The notes under the pieces: model-generated
The model's input: only the letters and a program-made list of their open reading frames with translations
Database searches by the model: none
Told to the model about the DNA's origin: nothing
Shown here: one piece after another, positions 33,000-42,709 of the stretch
Position numbering within the stretch: position 1 is the first letter of the stretch
How the letters are laid out: every line of letters starts with the position of its first letter
Assembly (NCBI GenBank): GCA_030524745.1
Contig: JAUNGC010000001.1
Span: 186,001 to 250,000 of the forward strand
Direction: 5' to 3'
DNA from: Eubacteriales bacterium
GTDB taxonomy: Bacteria; Bacillota; Clostridia; Lachnospirales; Lachnospiraceae
Length of the DNA stretch: 64,000 bases
Program-made: the position numbers and the translations under genes

Positions 33000-34595
33000 T
33001 TATTGTTCCAGATAGTCTTCCAGATTGGATTTGATCACCGTCACCCGGGGACCGTAAATAACCTGTACGCCGTTTCCTTTATGCACCACGCCGGAAGCCC
33101 CCGTGCTCTTTAACAGTTCGTCCCTGACCAGTTCCGCTTTATAGACCGTGCAGCGCAGCCTTGTCGCACAGCAATCCACATCGGAAATATTTTCCCTGCC
33201 GCCAAGTCCTTTGCAGATTGCTTCCGACAGTTCATCGCCGCCTTCTTCCCCGCCGTTTTTCATGTCCTGCTTTTTGCGCGCTTCCACATCGCTGCGCCGG
33301 TACAGTTTCACTTCTTCCGCCTCATCCCGCCCCGGCGTTTTCAAGTCCAGCTTCCTGATCAGGAAGGAAAATAAGAAATAGTAAACCGCAAAGTAGACGA
33401 CGCCCACGATCACAATCCATATCCAGTTCGTCTTCGCATTCCCCTGTAAAATACCAAATAAAAACAGATCGATAAAGCCGCCCGAAAAAGTCATTCCGAC
33501 AGCCACCCCAAAGACATGCATGAGCATATAGGCAAAACCGGCAAATATACAATGAATTACATATAATACCGGCGCTACAAACAAAAAGGTAAACTCCAAA
33601 GGCTCCGTAATGCCCGTCAGCATCGAAGTGAGCGCCGCAGACAGCAGAAGTCCCGCTACCGCCTGTTTTTTCTCCGGCTTTGCCGCACGGTACATCGCCA
33701 GCGCCGCGCCCGGCAGGCCGAAGATCATCAGCGGAAATTTACCAGTCATAAATCTGGTTGCGGAAACTGCAAATTTCTCCACCGCAGGATCGGCCAACTG
33801 CGCAAAAAAGATGTTCTGCGCGCCTTCCACCACCGTTCCTGCAATCTCCATCGATCCGCCAAGCGCAGTCTGCCAGAAAGGAAGATAAAACACGTGATGC
33901 AAACCGAAAGGAATGAGCGCCCTTTCCATCAGCCCATACAGCCAGGTGCCCAAATATCCGGATTCCAGTACGACTTTTCCCACCGCGTAAATACCATTCT
34001 GTATTACCGGCCAGATATAAAACATGAGAATGCCGACTGCCGTATACGCCAATGCGCTGACGATCGGCACAAACCGGGTGCCGCCGAAAAAAGACAGCAC
34101 CTGCGGAAGTTCAATCCTGTAAAAACGGTTATGAAGCGCCGCCACACCAAGACCGACGATGATACCCCCGAATACGCCCATTTGTAATGAAGTAATCCCC
34201 ACGACAGAAGCCGTAGCCCCTTCCAGCATGCTTTCTGCGCCGCCGCTGTTTGCAATCATGGCGCTGATGGACGCATGCATGATAAAAAATGCGATTGCCG
34301 CAGACAGGGCCGCCACTTCCTTCTCTTTCTTAGCCATACCGATCGCCACTCCCATTGCGAAGATGATCGGCAGATTTTCAAACACAATATTACCCGCGTC
34401 GCTCATGACGCGCAGGATATCGTTCACTATGGTTCCCGGACCCATTACGTTCCACAGTCCATAAGTTTTCAGCATGGTTTCATTGGTAAAAGATCCTCCG
34501 ATTCCCAAAAGCAGACCGGCAACCGGAAGAATTGCGATCGGAAGCATGAACGATCTTCCGACTCGCTGAAGCACAGCAAACACTTTGTCTTTCAT
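33000..34595 (-). CDS. PTS transporter EIICB, glucose/maltose/GlcNAc family
   Basis: A 531-residue sugar permease of the glucose superfamily. The EIIC domain (about 1-420) begins RVGRSFMLPIAILPVAGLLLGIGG and has LPIIFAMGVAIGMAK and the HHVFYLPFWQTALGG and GITEPLEFTFLF blocks. A linker leads to EIIB (about 455-531) with the phosphorylated cysteine in DVDCCATRLRCTV. No EIIA is fused, so phosphate must come from a separate EIIA. The sugar (glucose, maltose or N-acetylglucosamine type) cannot be fixed from the sequence. It stands alone with its own terminator; start ATG 34595 follows AGAGGAGAG. Confidence 0.93.
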   Translation of the reverse strand: MKDKVFAVLQRVGRSFMLPIAILPVAGLLLGIGGSFTNETMLKTYGLWNVMGPGTIVNDILRVMSDAGNIVFENLPIIFAMGVAIGMAKKEKEVAALSAAIAFFIMHASISAMIANSGGAESMLEGATASVVGITSLQMGVFGGIIVGLGVAALHNRFYRIELPQVLSFFGGTRFVPIVSALAYTAVGILMFYIWPVIQNGIYAVGKVVLESGYLGTWLYGLMERALIPFGLHHVFYLPFWQTALGGSMEIAGTVVEGAQNIFFAQLADPAVEKFAVSATRFMTGKFPLMIFGLPGAALAMYRAAKPEKKQAVAGLLLSAALTSMLTGITEPLEFTFLFVAPVLYVIHCIFAGFAYMLMHVFGVAVGMTFSGGFIDLFLFGILQGNAKTNWIWIVIVGVVYFAVYYFLFSFLIRKLDLKTPGRDEAEEVKLYRRSDVEARKKQDMKNGGEEGGDELSEAICKGLGGRENISDVDCCATRLRCTVYKAELVRDELLKSTGASGVVHKGNGVQVIYGPRVTVIKSNLEDYLEQ

Positions 34596-34686
34596 AAAAC
34601 ACTCTCCTCTTTTCTTATTATGATACCCGAATGTTTTATGTTTAAAATGTTTTGTGCCGAAAAAAGACGCTAAATATATATAAGTA

Positions 34687-35880
34687 TCAGCTTATAGGGG
34701 TCAGAAAACCTGTCCGGTAAAGTTTCTGATTTTTTCTCCACCTGAGTTCCATTGCCGCCTGATAACAGGAAAGCGCTCTGACCGCGGTCGCTTCTTCACT
34801 GTATCCATATGCGGTAATGCGCGCGCCCTCTTTTAAACGCGCAATTTCATCGGCGCCGCTTCGTAAAATCCTGTCCAGCTTTTTCTCAAAACCAAAAACC
34901 GATTCCTTTGTCAGATATCCGTTTTCCCCGTCCTTCACAATATCTCTCGTCCCGGTTGCATCCACCGCCAGCACAGGCGTTCCCGCCGCCATCGCTTCCA
35001 GAGAAACAATTCCCTGCGTCTCCGTAGTGGAAGTGAACAAAAACCAGTCGGCGGCCGCGCAGTAATTTTTTATTTCGCTGTTGGGGACTTTCCCGACAAA
35101 GACAATCTCATCTTTTAAGTCAAGCTGCTCCGCGCGCTTTTTCAAGCGCGCGCCTTCCGGGCCTTCGCCCACCAAAGCCAGCCTGAAGTCAGATTTTCCC
35201 TGTCCCTTGCGCAAAGACAGACTTTCCAGCAAAAAGTCCAGATTCTTTTCTTTTGCTAGACGCGCTACCGTGCAAAAAAGATACTTTTTATCACCTGCCA
35301 GTTCTCCCCGCAAAGCCTGCACTTTCTCTTTATCCGGGTAAAAGCCTTCCGCCAAAATCCCTGTCGGCAAAACCGAAACCGGCGTTTCCACACAAATATC
35401 ATTCAGATATTCTTTCATGCCGGGCGTCGGAGCGATCACGCCGTCACATTTGGAAGCGAAAGCCCTTATATACGCAGGCATGATGTTTTTCAGCCAGGAC
35501 ATACCCAGATAGTGAAGATACTGCTCGTATCTTGTATGATACGTAAATACCACCGGGACACGGTATTTCTGCGACAGATGAAGCGCCGTCCATCCAATTG
35601 CCATCGGATGATGCACGTGAATCACATCAAAATTACCTTCGCAAAAGGCTCTCTCAATGACAGGATCCAGGCTGTCCGGAACCGCCGCTCCATTACACAC
35701 GCTTTTGACCAGGGAACGATACCTCACCACGCCCTCTTCCATCTCCATATTCTCATAGGTGGGCGCGAACACCACCGTCTCATGCCCCAGATTTCTCAGA
35801 CTGACAGTCAGCCGCTCAACGGAAACCGGCACCCCCGCAACAAAAGGTTTATAATTGTTTGTCATCATCGCAATCTTCAT
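34687..35880 (-). CDS. glycosyltransferase family 4
   Basis: A 397-residue GT-B enzyme. MKIAMMTNNYKPFVAGVPVS gives the N-terminal Rossmann start with the GT4 glycine pocket; the donor half shows LFCTVARLAKEKNLDFLLE, then TETQGIVSLEAMAAGTPVLAVDATG, the E-x7-E motif region. It resembles diacylglycerol glucosyltransferases and related lipid glycosyltransferases, cytosolic or membrane-associated. The DedA gene lies 15 bases upstream on the same strand, pointing to a membrane-lipid or envelope job. Acceptor unknown. Confidence 0.9.
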   Translation of the reverse strand: MKIAMMTNNYKPFVAGVPVSVERLTVSLRNLGHETVVFAPTYENMEMEEGVVRYRSLVKSVCNGAAVPDSLDPVIERAFCEGNFDVIHVHHPMAIGWTALHLSQKYRVPVVFTYHTRYEQYLHYLGMSWLKNIMPAYIRAFASKCDGVIAPTPGMKEYLNDICVETPVSVLPTGILAEGFYPDKEKVQALRGELAGDKKYLFCTVARLAKEKNLDFLLESLSLRKGQGKSDFRLALVGEGPEGARLKKRAEQLDLKDEIVFVGKVPNSEIKNYCAAADWFLFTSTTETQGIVSLEAMAAGTPVLAVDATGTRDIVKDGENGYLTKESVFGFEKKLDRILRSGADEIARLKEGARITAYGYSEEATAVRALSCYQAAMELRWRKNQKLYRTGFLTPIS

Positions 35881-35895
35881 ATCCCATTCCCCTTC

Positions 35896-36405
35896 TCACA
35901 TCAAATACTGAAATACCGCATCTCCCAATATATATCCCGCTCCCACAAAAATCAGATTCCAGACCGCGACTCCCAGCGCAGAACTGACTGTGTACTGCCA
36001 GAAATTCATTTTCAAAACGCCGGCCGGAATGGATATCAGCGTCCTCACCATCGGAATCAGCTTGCTGACAAAAACTCCAACCGGACCCTTTTTCCGCAGC
36101 ATATCGAAGTTTTTTTCAATCGCTTCCCTTTGCTTTGGAAATTTTTTCAGATAACGGTTCAGAAAAATTTCTCCGCCTTTATATCCCAGCAGGTACAGAA
36201 TCCAGCTTCCGATAACCCCCGCGGCAATCGTAATGAGCAGCGCAATGATAAAATGAATTTTCCCATGCGCTGCCCATACGCCTGCCAGCGGCATAATCAC
36301 CCCTGCCGGAAATCCCGGCAGATTCATATATTCCAGCAGTACGATCACAAAAATGGCGACCGCGCCGTATTGCGTAAAATATTGCATCAAAACATCCAGA
36401 CTCAT
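35896..36405 (-). CDS. DedA family membrane protein
   Basis: A 169-residue polytopic protein of the DedA/SNARE-associated family. Signature parts: YMNLPGFPAGVIMPLAGVWA, GVIGSWILYLLGYKGGEIF, and the G-x-V-x3-R block GPVGVFVSKLIPMVRTLISIPAG. Members act in lipid flipping and membrane homeostasis. The start ATG 36405 follows AGGAGG. It sits upstream of the GT4 gene, probably co-transcribed. Confidence 0.93.
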   Translation of the reverse strand: MSLDVLMQYFTQYGAVAIFVIVLLEYMNLPGFPAGVIMPLAGVWAAHGKIHFIIALLITIAAGVIGSWILYLLGYKGGEIFLNRYLKKFPKQREAIEKNFDMLRKKGPVGVFVSKLIPMVRTLISIPAGVLKMNFWQYTVSSALGVAVWNLIFVGAGYILGDAVFQYLM

Positions 36406-36508
36406 GGTGTGTTCCTCCTGCTTTTTCGTTTTTATATAGTGTAGGGAATAAAAATGAAAATGACGGGTAGAGATTTTGGAAGAATTTCTAAAGAAGTGGA
36501 AAAAATTT

Positions 36509-36549
36509 AAAAAAGCAGCATCCGGGCCGGTTGCTCAGACGCTGCTTCT
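36509..36549 (-). terminator. terminator of carB
   Basis: AAGCAGC pairs with GCTGCTT at the ends of a 21-base loop that can pair internally; the minus-strand 3' end continues as a T run. It begins 13 bases after the carB stop. Confidence 0.75.
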
Positions 36550-36561
36550 TACCTGGCTTAT

Positions 36562-39500
36562 TTATTTGTCTGTGATCTCCGCATGGAACTCCTGGAGCGA
36601 TTTCACCGGAAGCTTCCCGTCCCGTTTTGCGGAACGGATACCTTCCACCGTTGCCTTTGCGGCAGCCATTGTCGTAATATAAGAAATCTTGTTCTTGATC
36701 GCCGCTTTGCGAATGTAACTGTCATCCACCGCGCCTTTCTTACCGATCGGAGTGTTGACGATCAACTGAATCTTACCGTTGGTAATCATATCCAGAATAT
36801 TCGGACGTCCCTCATTGATCTTGGCCACCTTCAGGGCCGGAATGCCGGCCGACTCGATCAGATCACAGGTTCTGCCCGTCGCCATAACGGTAAAGCCGCA
36901 TGCGTGGAAGCCTTTTGCCACATCCACCACTTCCGCTTTGTCGCGGTCATTTACGGAAATCAGCACGCATCCCGACGTCGGAAGGGGACTCTTGGTCGCT
37001 TCCTCAGCTTTGTAGAAAGCGTCTCCAAAATCGGCGGACAATCCCAGAACTTCGCCCGTGGAGCGCATTTCAGGTCCGAGAATCGGATCCACCTCAGGGA
37101 ACATATTGAACGGGAACACCGCTTCTTTTACGCCGTAGTGCGCGAACTTCTTTTCCTTTAACTCCGGTACAGGGCTTGTGTGTCCGGTAAACGGCATGGT
37201 AATGATGTCGGTCGCAATCTGCACCATGTTGATGCCGCATACCTTGGAAACGAGCGGCACTGTTCTGGATGCGCGGGGATTCGCTTCAATCACGAATACC
37301 TTGCCATCCTCAATCGCATACTGCATATTCATCAGGCCGACCACGTGCATCTCGCTCGCAATCTTTCTGGTATAATCTTTGATCGTATCGATCTGCTTCT
37401 CCGTCAGTCCTCTGGGAGGAATGATGCACGCGGAGTCGCCGGAATGCACGCCTGCCAGTTCGATATGCTCCATGACGGAAGGTACAAATACATGCTCGCC
37501 GTCGCTGATCGCATCCGCCTCGCACTCCGTCGCATGATGGAGAAATCTGTCGATCAGAATCGGTCTGTCGGGCGTTACGCCGACCGCCTGCTGCATATAG
37601 AATGTCAGCGCTTCATCATCATAAACGACCTCCATGCCGCGGCCGCCCAGCACGTAGGAAGGGCGAACCATTACCGGATAGCCGATCTCATGCGCCACTT
37701 TCAGCGCTTCTTCGGTATTGACGGCCATGCCCGCTTCCGGCATCGGAATCTCAAGCTTCGCCATCATCTCACGGAACAGATCGCGGTCCTCCGCCAGATC
37801 GATCGTCTCCGGCGTGGTCCCCAGAATATTAACGCCGTATTTTTTCAGGTCAGCCGCCAGATTGAGCGGAGTCTGTCCGCCGAACTGCGCGATCACACCG
37901 ACCGGTTTCTCCTTCTCATAAATTGCCAGAACGTCTTCCAGCGTCAGAGGTTCAAAGTAAAGCTTGTCCGATGTATCGTAGTCGGTGGAAACCGTCTCCG
38001 GATTGCAGTTTACAATAATCGTGGAGAATCCCAGCTTGCGCAGCGCCTTAGCCGCATGCACGCAGCAGTAGTCAAACTCGATACCCTGGCCGATTCTGTT
38101 CGGTCCTCCGCCCAGAATCATAACCTTAGGCTTGGAATCGTCCACAGGACTTTCGTCCTTCATATGATAGCTGGAATAGTAGTAAGCGGAATCCTGCGTG
38201 CCGCTGACATGAACGCCTTCCCACGCTTCCACAATGCCATTGGCAACTCTTTCATTGCGGATATCCTCTTCCGCTACGCCGAGTATTTCGCTTAAGTATT
38301 TATCCGAAAATCCATCCAGCTTCGCCTGTCTTAAATCTTCCACGGAAGGGAGTTTTCCCGCATATTTTGCAACGAGCGCTTCTTCCTCTTCCACCAGTTC
38401 TTTCATCTGCTCGATGAAGTAAGTCTTCACCTTTGTCAGATTATAGATTTCTTCCACGGACGCGCCTTTTCTGAGCGCTTCATACATGATAAAATGCCGT
38501 TCGCTGGACGGCGTCGCCAGCATATTGAGCAGTTCTTTCTTCGTCTTTTGGTCAAAATCCTTCACATGACCAAGACCATAGCGGCTCTTTTCCAGAGAAC
38601 GGATCGACTTCTGGAACGCCTCCTTATAGGTCTTGCCGATACTCATAACTTCACCGACCGCGCGCATCTGGGTTCCCAGCTTATCTTCCACGCCCTTGAA
38701 CTTCTCAAACGCCCATCTCGCAAATTTAATCACCACATATTCGCCGTCCGGCACATATTTATCCAGCGTGCCGTATTTGCCGCAGGGAATTTCATCCAGC
38801 GTCAGGCCGCTTGCCAGCATTGCGGAAACGAGCGCAATCGGGAAACCGGTGGCTTTACTTGCAAGCGCGGAGGAACGGGAGGTTCTCGGATTGATTTCAA
38901 TGACAACGATACGGCCGGAAACCGGATCGTGCGCGAACTGGACGTTCGTACCGCCGATCACCTGAATCGCATCCACAATCCTGTAAGCCTGATCCTGCAG
39001 CTTCTTCTGAATGTCTTCCGAAATGGTCAGCATCGGTGCAGAACAGAAGGAATCTCCTGTATGTACGCCGACCGGATCGATGTTCTCAATGAAGCAGACC
39101 GTAATCATGTTGCCCTTCGCATCACGCACCACTTCCAGTTCCAGTTCTTCCCATCCAAGGATGGATTCCTCTACAAGAACCTGCCCTACCAGACTCGCCT
39201 GCAGGCCTCTCGCACAGACAGTCTTCAATTCTTCCTTATTATATACAAGGCCGCCGCCCGCGCCGCCCATCGTATAAGCCGGGCGCAGCACAACGGGATA
39301 ACCAAGTTGATCCGCAATATTCAATGCTTCCTCTACAGAGTAAGCGACGTCGCTTCTGGCCATCTCCACGCCGAGCGAATTCATCGTATTCTTAAACTCA
39401 ATGCGGTCTTCTCCGCGTTCAATCGCATCCACCTGAACGCCGATTACCTTAACGCCATACTTGTCCAGAATACCCGCCGACTGCAATTCAGAACACAGAT

Positions 39501-39786
39501 TCAGGCCGGACTGCCCGCCCAGGTTCGGAAGTAATGCATCCGGACGCTCCTTATCAATAATCTGCTCCAGACGCTCCACGTTTAAAGGTTCGATATACGT
39601 GGTATCCGCCGTACCGGGATCCGTCATAATAGTTGCCGGATTAGAATTTACCAGCACGATCTCATAGCCGAGATTCTTTAAAGCCTTGCATGCCTGCGTG
39701 CCGGAATAATCGAATTCACATGCCTGTCCAATGATAATCGGTCCCGAACCGATAATCAATACTTTATGAATGTCTTCTCTTTTCAT
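36562..39786 (-). CDS. carB: carbamoyl-phosphate synthase large subunit
   Basis: A 1074-residue enzyme making carbamoyl phosphate for pyrimidines and arginine. Two ATP-grasp halves: the first begins HKVLIIGSGPIIIGQACEFD, and the second begins near residue 553 with PKVMILGGGPNRIGQGIEFD; EINPRTSRSSALASKATG and EANPRASRTVPLVSK are the metal-site repeats. The C-terminal allosteric MGS-like domain has FTVMATGRTCDLIESAGI and TPIGKKGAVDDSYIR. carA is not adjacent. The ATG at 39786 is used with GGTGG; a GTG nine bases upstream is in frame. Its promoter is at 39838-39866. Confidence 0.98.
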   Translation of the reverse strand: MKREDIHKVLIIGSGPIIIGQACEFDYSGTQACKALKNLGYEIVLVNSNPATIMTDPGTADTTYIEPLNVERLEQIIDKERPDALLPNLGGQSGLNLCSELQSAGILDKYGVKVIGVQVDAIERGEDRIEFKNTMNSLGVEMARSDVAYSVEEALNIADQLGYPVVLRPAYTMGGAGGGLVYNKEELKTVCARGLQASLVGQVLVEESILGWEELELEVVRDAKGNMITVCFIENIDPVGVHTGDSFCSAPMLTISEDIQKKLQDQAYRIVDAIQVIGGTNVQFAHDPVSGRIVVIEINPRTSRSSALASKATGFPIALVSAMLASGLTLDEIPCGKYGTLDKYVPDGEYVVIKFARWAFEKFKGVEDKLGTQMRAVGEVMSIGKTYKEAFQKSIRSLEKSRYGLGHVKDFDQKTKKELLNMLATPSSERHFIMYEALRKGASVEEIYNLTKVKTYFIEQMKELVEEEEALVAKYAGKLPSVEDLRQAKLDGFSDKYLSEILGVAEEDIRNERVANGIVEAWEGVHVSGTQDSAYYYSSYHMKDESPVDDSKPKVMILGGGPNRIGQGIEFDYCCVHAAKALRKLGFSTIIVNCNPETVSTDYDTSDKLYFEPLTLEDVLAIYEKEKPVGVIAQFGGQTPLNLAADLKKYGVNILGTTPETIDLAEDRDLFREMMAKLEIPMPEAGMAVNTEEALKVAHEIGYPVMVRPSYVLGGRGMEVVYDDEALTFYMQQAVGVTPDRPILIDRFLHHATECEADAISDGEHVFVPSVMEHIELAGVHSGDSACIIPPRGLTEKQIDTIKDYTRKIASEMHVVGLMNMQYAIEDGKVFVIEANPRASRTVPLVSKVCGINMVQIATDIITMPFTGHTSPVPELKEKKFAHYGVKEAVFPFNMFPEVDPILGPEMRSTGEVLGLSADFGDAFYKAEEATKSPLPTSGCVLISVNDRDKAEVVDVAKGFHACGFTVMATGRTCDLIESAGIPALKVAKINEGRPNILDMITNGKIQLIVNTPIGKKGAVDDSYIRKAAIKNKISYITTMAAAKATVEGIRSAKRDGKLPVKSLQEFHAEITDK

Positions 39787-39837
39787 AAAATCCACCCATC
39801 TGTCCTTTCTTCTTTAATTCCCCAAATATCCATGGTT

Positions 39838-39866
39838 ATTCTAGCACACTTTATTTGCAACAGCAA
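39838..39866 (-). promoter_or_regulatory. promoter of carB
   Basis: Minus strand TTGCTG (39861-39866), 17 bases, TAGAAT (39838-39843), 52 bases upstream of the start. Confidence 0.65.
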
Positions 39867-39873
39867 GTCCGCT

Positions 39874-40896
39874 TTAATTGAAGCCGAAAAATTTCTGGCA
39901 GATCTTATAGCCTTCCACAGAGATCCAGCGTCCGGCCCTGCCGGGAAGATTCATACAGTTTCCCAGAAGACCATAGCGGAGTTTTCTGTAGAGCGTCCTG
40001 TCCTTCTGTTTAATATAATTTAAAAGTTCTTTCTTCTTTTCCAGTGCTTCCTCCGTGCCGGAACGTATCAGCAGGATGGAAGAAATCGTCGTGATGATAT
40101 CCAGATAGCTGAGCATATATTTGCCCATCTTCTTATCGGCAAGATTCTTTCTCTTTTCAGCCATATAGTCCACCATCAGCTTATTCACCTTAATCTGCTG
40201 ATCGATCCGTCCGATCATGACTTTCTCATTGACGGACTGATCCGCACGGCCGATATAATAGCGGTAAAAATTCACATCCAGATAATACATGGTGCGCACG
40301 TAAGGCAGCGGTTCAAACACATAAATATTGTCCACATAGAAAGTATGCTCCGGAAGCTTAAGTCCGCATTCGCGCAGCAGTTTTGTGCGGTAGATCACGG
40401 AATGCATCAATATATACTGCCCCTTATGGAAATGCCCTACTTCGTCCCATCCAAACAGCTTTTCCTGCGGCAATACATGTCTGTAACGCATCACTTTCTT
40501 TCTTCTTTCGCCTTCCTTTTCATAGACGAAATTGCTGATAAACATATCCAGCGTCTGTCCGCCTCCTGCCAGTTCCCGCAGTTTTTCAAGAATCGCCTGG
40601 TAAGCTTCGTCCTTCACCCAGTCGTCGCTGTCCACAACCTTAAAGAAAAGACCGGAAGCGTTTCTGATACCGGTATTTACGGCCGCGCCGTGTCCGCCGT
40701 TTTCCTGATGGATCGCCTTAACGATTGTCGGGTATTTCGCCGCATACTCCTCAGCGATCTCTGCCGTCCTGTCTTTGGAGCCGTCGTTGACAACCAGAAT
40801 TTCCACATCTTCCCCGCCTTTTAACAGGGATTCGATGCAGTTTGCCATATAGTCCTGTGAATTGTAACAGGGAATTGCAACAGAAAGCAATTTCAT
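39874..40896 (-). CDS. glycosyltransferase family 2
   Basis: A 340-residue GT-A enzyme. LLSVAIPCYNSQDYMANCIES begins the nucleotide-sugar domain; EILVVNDGSKDRTAEIAEEY, GGHGAAVNTGI and KVVDSDDWVKDEAY (DxD-type metal motif) follow. It probably adds a sugar during polysaccharide or glycolipid assembly. No membrane segment is evident. It is 13 bases downstream of the sfsA-mutY gene and may share its transcript. Acceptor unknown. Confidence 0.92.
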   Translation of the reverse strand: MKLLSVAIPCYNSQDYMANCIESLLKGGEDVEILVVNDGSKDRTAEIAEEYAAKYPTIVKAIHQENGGHGAAVNTGIRNASGLFFKVVDSDDWVKDEAYQAILEKLRELAGGGQTLDMFISNFVYEKEGERRKKVMRYRHVLPQEKLFGWDEVGHFHKGQYILMHSVIYRTKLLRECGLKLPEHTFYVDNIYVFEPLPYVRTMYYLDVNFYRYYIGRADQSVNEKVMIGRIDQQIKVNKLMVDYMAEKRKNLADKKMGKYMLSYLDIITTISSILLIRSGTEEALEKKKELLNYIKQKDRTLYRKLRYGLLGNCMNLPGRAGRWISVEGYKICQKFFGFN

Positions 40897-40909
40897 ATCT
40901 TTTTCCTCT

Positions 40910-42709
40910 CTATCCTATGTTTTTATCGACATTTTTTATCTTTTCGCTGCCCGTCCGGATATTCAGATATTGCGTATAGACGGCAAAAGCGGAAGGAATC
41001 GGATATTTCTCCTCCGTTTCCTCAGGTTCCACAAATAAAAGCCTTTTATCCTTCTTCATCGGTTCCAGTTCGTCCACCAGCACGCTAAAGCCCGTCATAT
41101 GCCATTCCTTATGGGTAAAAATATGTTTGGACGGCGGCAGCTTTTCAATGCGCACCGCGTGTACGCCCTGTTCTTTCAGCCATGCGAGCACCTCTTCCCG
41201 GTCCGCATGTCCTTCCATGGACGGGAATTCATATAAACCTGCCAGCAATCCGTTGGCAGGACGTTTCCGGATCGCCACACAATGGATGTCCCGAATCACA
41301 AGAATCGTCCGCTTCTCTATTTTCCGCGGCTTCTTGGCGCTCTTTTTGGGATACTGGGTCTGCGTCCGGGTTAAATTCGCTCTGCAAAGGCTCTCCCACG
41401 GACATTCCGTACATTTCGGCGCGCCGTTTGGCAGGCAGACCATTGCGCCGAGTTCCATAAGCGCCTGATTGAAATCACCCGGTCGTTCCTTCGGCATTAC
41501 AGGCAGCAGTTCTTCCTCCACCTTCTTTTTTACCGCAGGATTTAAAATATCCCGGTCGTCGGCCAGCAATCTGGAAATGACCCTCAGCACATTGCCGTCC
41601 ACAGCCGGAACCAGCTGTCCAAACGCAATGGAAGCGATCGCTCCCGCCGTGTAACTGCCGATTCCCTGCAGCTTCACCAGCGAATCATAATCGGAAGGTA
41701 TCTGACCGTTGTATTCTTCCATTATCTGCCTGGCGGCCTTCTGCAAATTCCGGGCGCGGCTGTAATATCCCAAGCCTTCCCACAGCTTCAGCAAAGCGTC
41801 TTCTGAAACCGACGCCAGCGCCTCCACATCCGGAAGCCGCTCCATAAACCGCTGGAAATACGGCTTTACCGCTTCTACTCTGGTCTGCTGCAGCATGATC
41901 TCTGAAATCCAGACGCGATACGGCGTCGGTTCCTCTCTCCAGGGAAGCTTGCGCCTGCTGCCATCATACCACGCAAGCAGGGGAGACGCAATGCAATTCA
42001 GCGCCGCCTGCCTTTGATCCAGCATTACCGGCACCGGATCAGCCAGCTTCATGCTGTTTAAGGTGACCAGGCAATCATACGCCAGAATCCGGACGCCCGC
42101 CTGCTGCGCGCGCAGCAGCGCGTCTGCAAACTCCGGCTGCGCCTGTCTGTTGGGTGTAAAGCCGTTGATTCCTTTCATCTGAATGACAAACAGCACATAG
42201 CTTTCGTAACCCGCCCGTTGCGCTTCGATCAATTCTTCCACATGCTTCACCGCCCGGACGGAAGGCGCATCCGGAAACAGCGCCATTCCCTGCTGCTCCA
42301 GCGTCACGCCTTTTACTTCTATAAAAATCTTTTCGGAGCCAGTCTCCACATAAAAATCAAATCTGGAATTGCCATAGGTGGTCTCCGGCCGCACCAATTT
42401 CACATCTTTAAAATATTCCCCGGATTCCAGCCATTCCCTCACCGCCTTATTGGGCGCATTGGAATCCATGTTCACAATCACATCGCCCTTTTTCACCGCG
42501 ATCAGATCATACGCGGTTTTACGCTCCTTTACAGAACTCTTCTCCAGGTAAACTTCGGCTCCCTCCGCGAGCAGTTCCCGGCAGCGGCCTGTGTTCTTGA
42601 CATGTACGGTCTCTTCCCGTATCTTACCGTCTTCCTGTATTTCCACCTGGGCAATGAAGCGGTTTGGCCGCTTCAGAAATCTGCCCCGGCTGATATTTTC
42701 ATATTCCAT
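40910..42709 (-). CDS. sfsA-mutY: SfsA-MutY fusion: SfsA nuclease-like domain plus A/G-specific adenine glycosylase
   Basis: A 599-residue frame of two proteins. Residues 1-230 are SfsA: FLKRPNRFIAQVEI, HVKNTGRCRELL, SRFDFYVE and IFIEVKGVTLE with the PD-(D/E)xK-like acidic pair. Residues about 237-599 are MutY: YRVWISEIMLQQTR with the catalytic Glu270, the HhH loop LQGIGSYTAGAIAS, VDGNVLRV, a Cys cluster CLPNGAPKCTECPWESLC (C-x7-C-x2-C-x5-C, one residue longer than the usual first gap) and a NUDIX-like 8-oxoG recognition end. MutY removes adenine opposite 8-oxoguanine. The join lacks a stop or start, so it is a true fusion. Start ATG 42709 touches the 5'-nucleotidase stop. Confidence 0.93.
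   Translation of the reverse strand: MEYENISRGRFLKRPNRFIAQVEIQEDGKIREETVHVKNTGRCRELLAEGAEVYLEKSSVKERKTAYDLIAVKKGDVIVNMDSNAPNKAVREWLESGEYFKDVKLVRPETTYGNSRFDFYVETGSEKIFIEVKGVTLEQQGMALFPDAPSVRAVKHVEELIEAQRAGYESYVLFVIQMKGINGFTPNRQAQPEFADALLRAQQAGVRILAYDCLVTLNSMKLADPVPVMLDQRQAALNCIASPLLAWYDGSRRKLPWREEPTPYRVWISEIMLQQTRVEAVKPYFQRFMERLPDVEALASVSEDALLKLWEGLGYYSRARNLQKAARQIMEEYNGQIPSDYDSLVKLQGIGSYTAGAIASIAFGQLVPAVDGNVLRVISRLLADDRDILNPAVKKKVEEELLPVMPKERPGDFNQALMELGAMVCLPNGAPKCTECPWESLCRANLTRTQTQYPKKSAKKPRKIEKRTILVIRDIHCVAIRKRPANGLLAGLYEFPSMEGHADREEVLAWLKEQGVHAVRIEKLPPSKHIFTHKEWHMTGFSVLVDELEPMKKDKRLLFVEPEETEEKYPIPSAFAVYTQYLNIRTGSEKIKNVDKNIG

Noticed and set aside
36562-39786. carB without carA as a sign of rearrangement
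   Set aside because: Split carA/carB is common in Firmicutes, and promoter and terminator are both intact, so it is ordinary.
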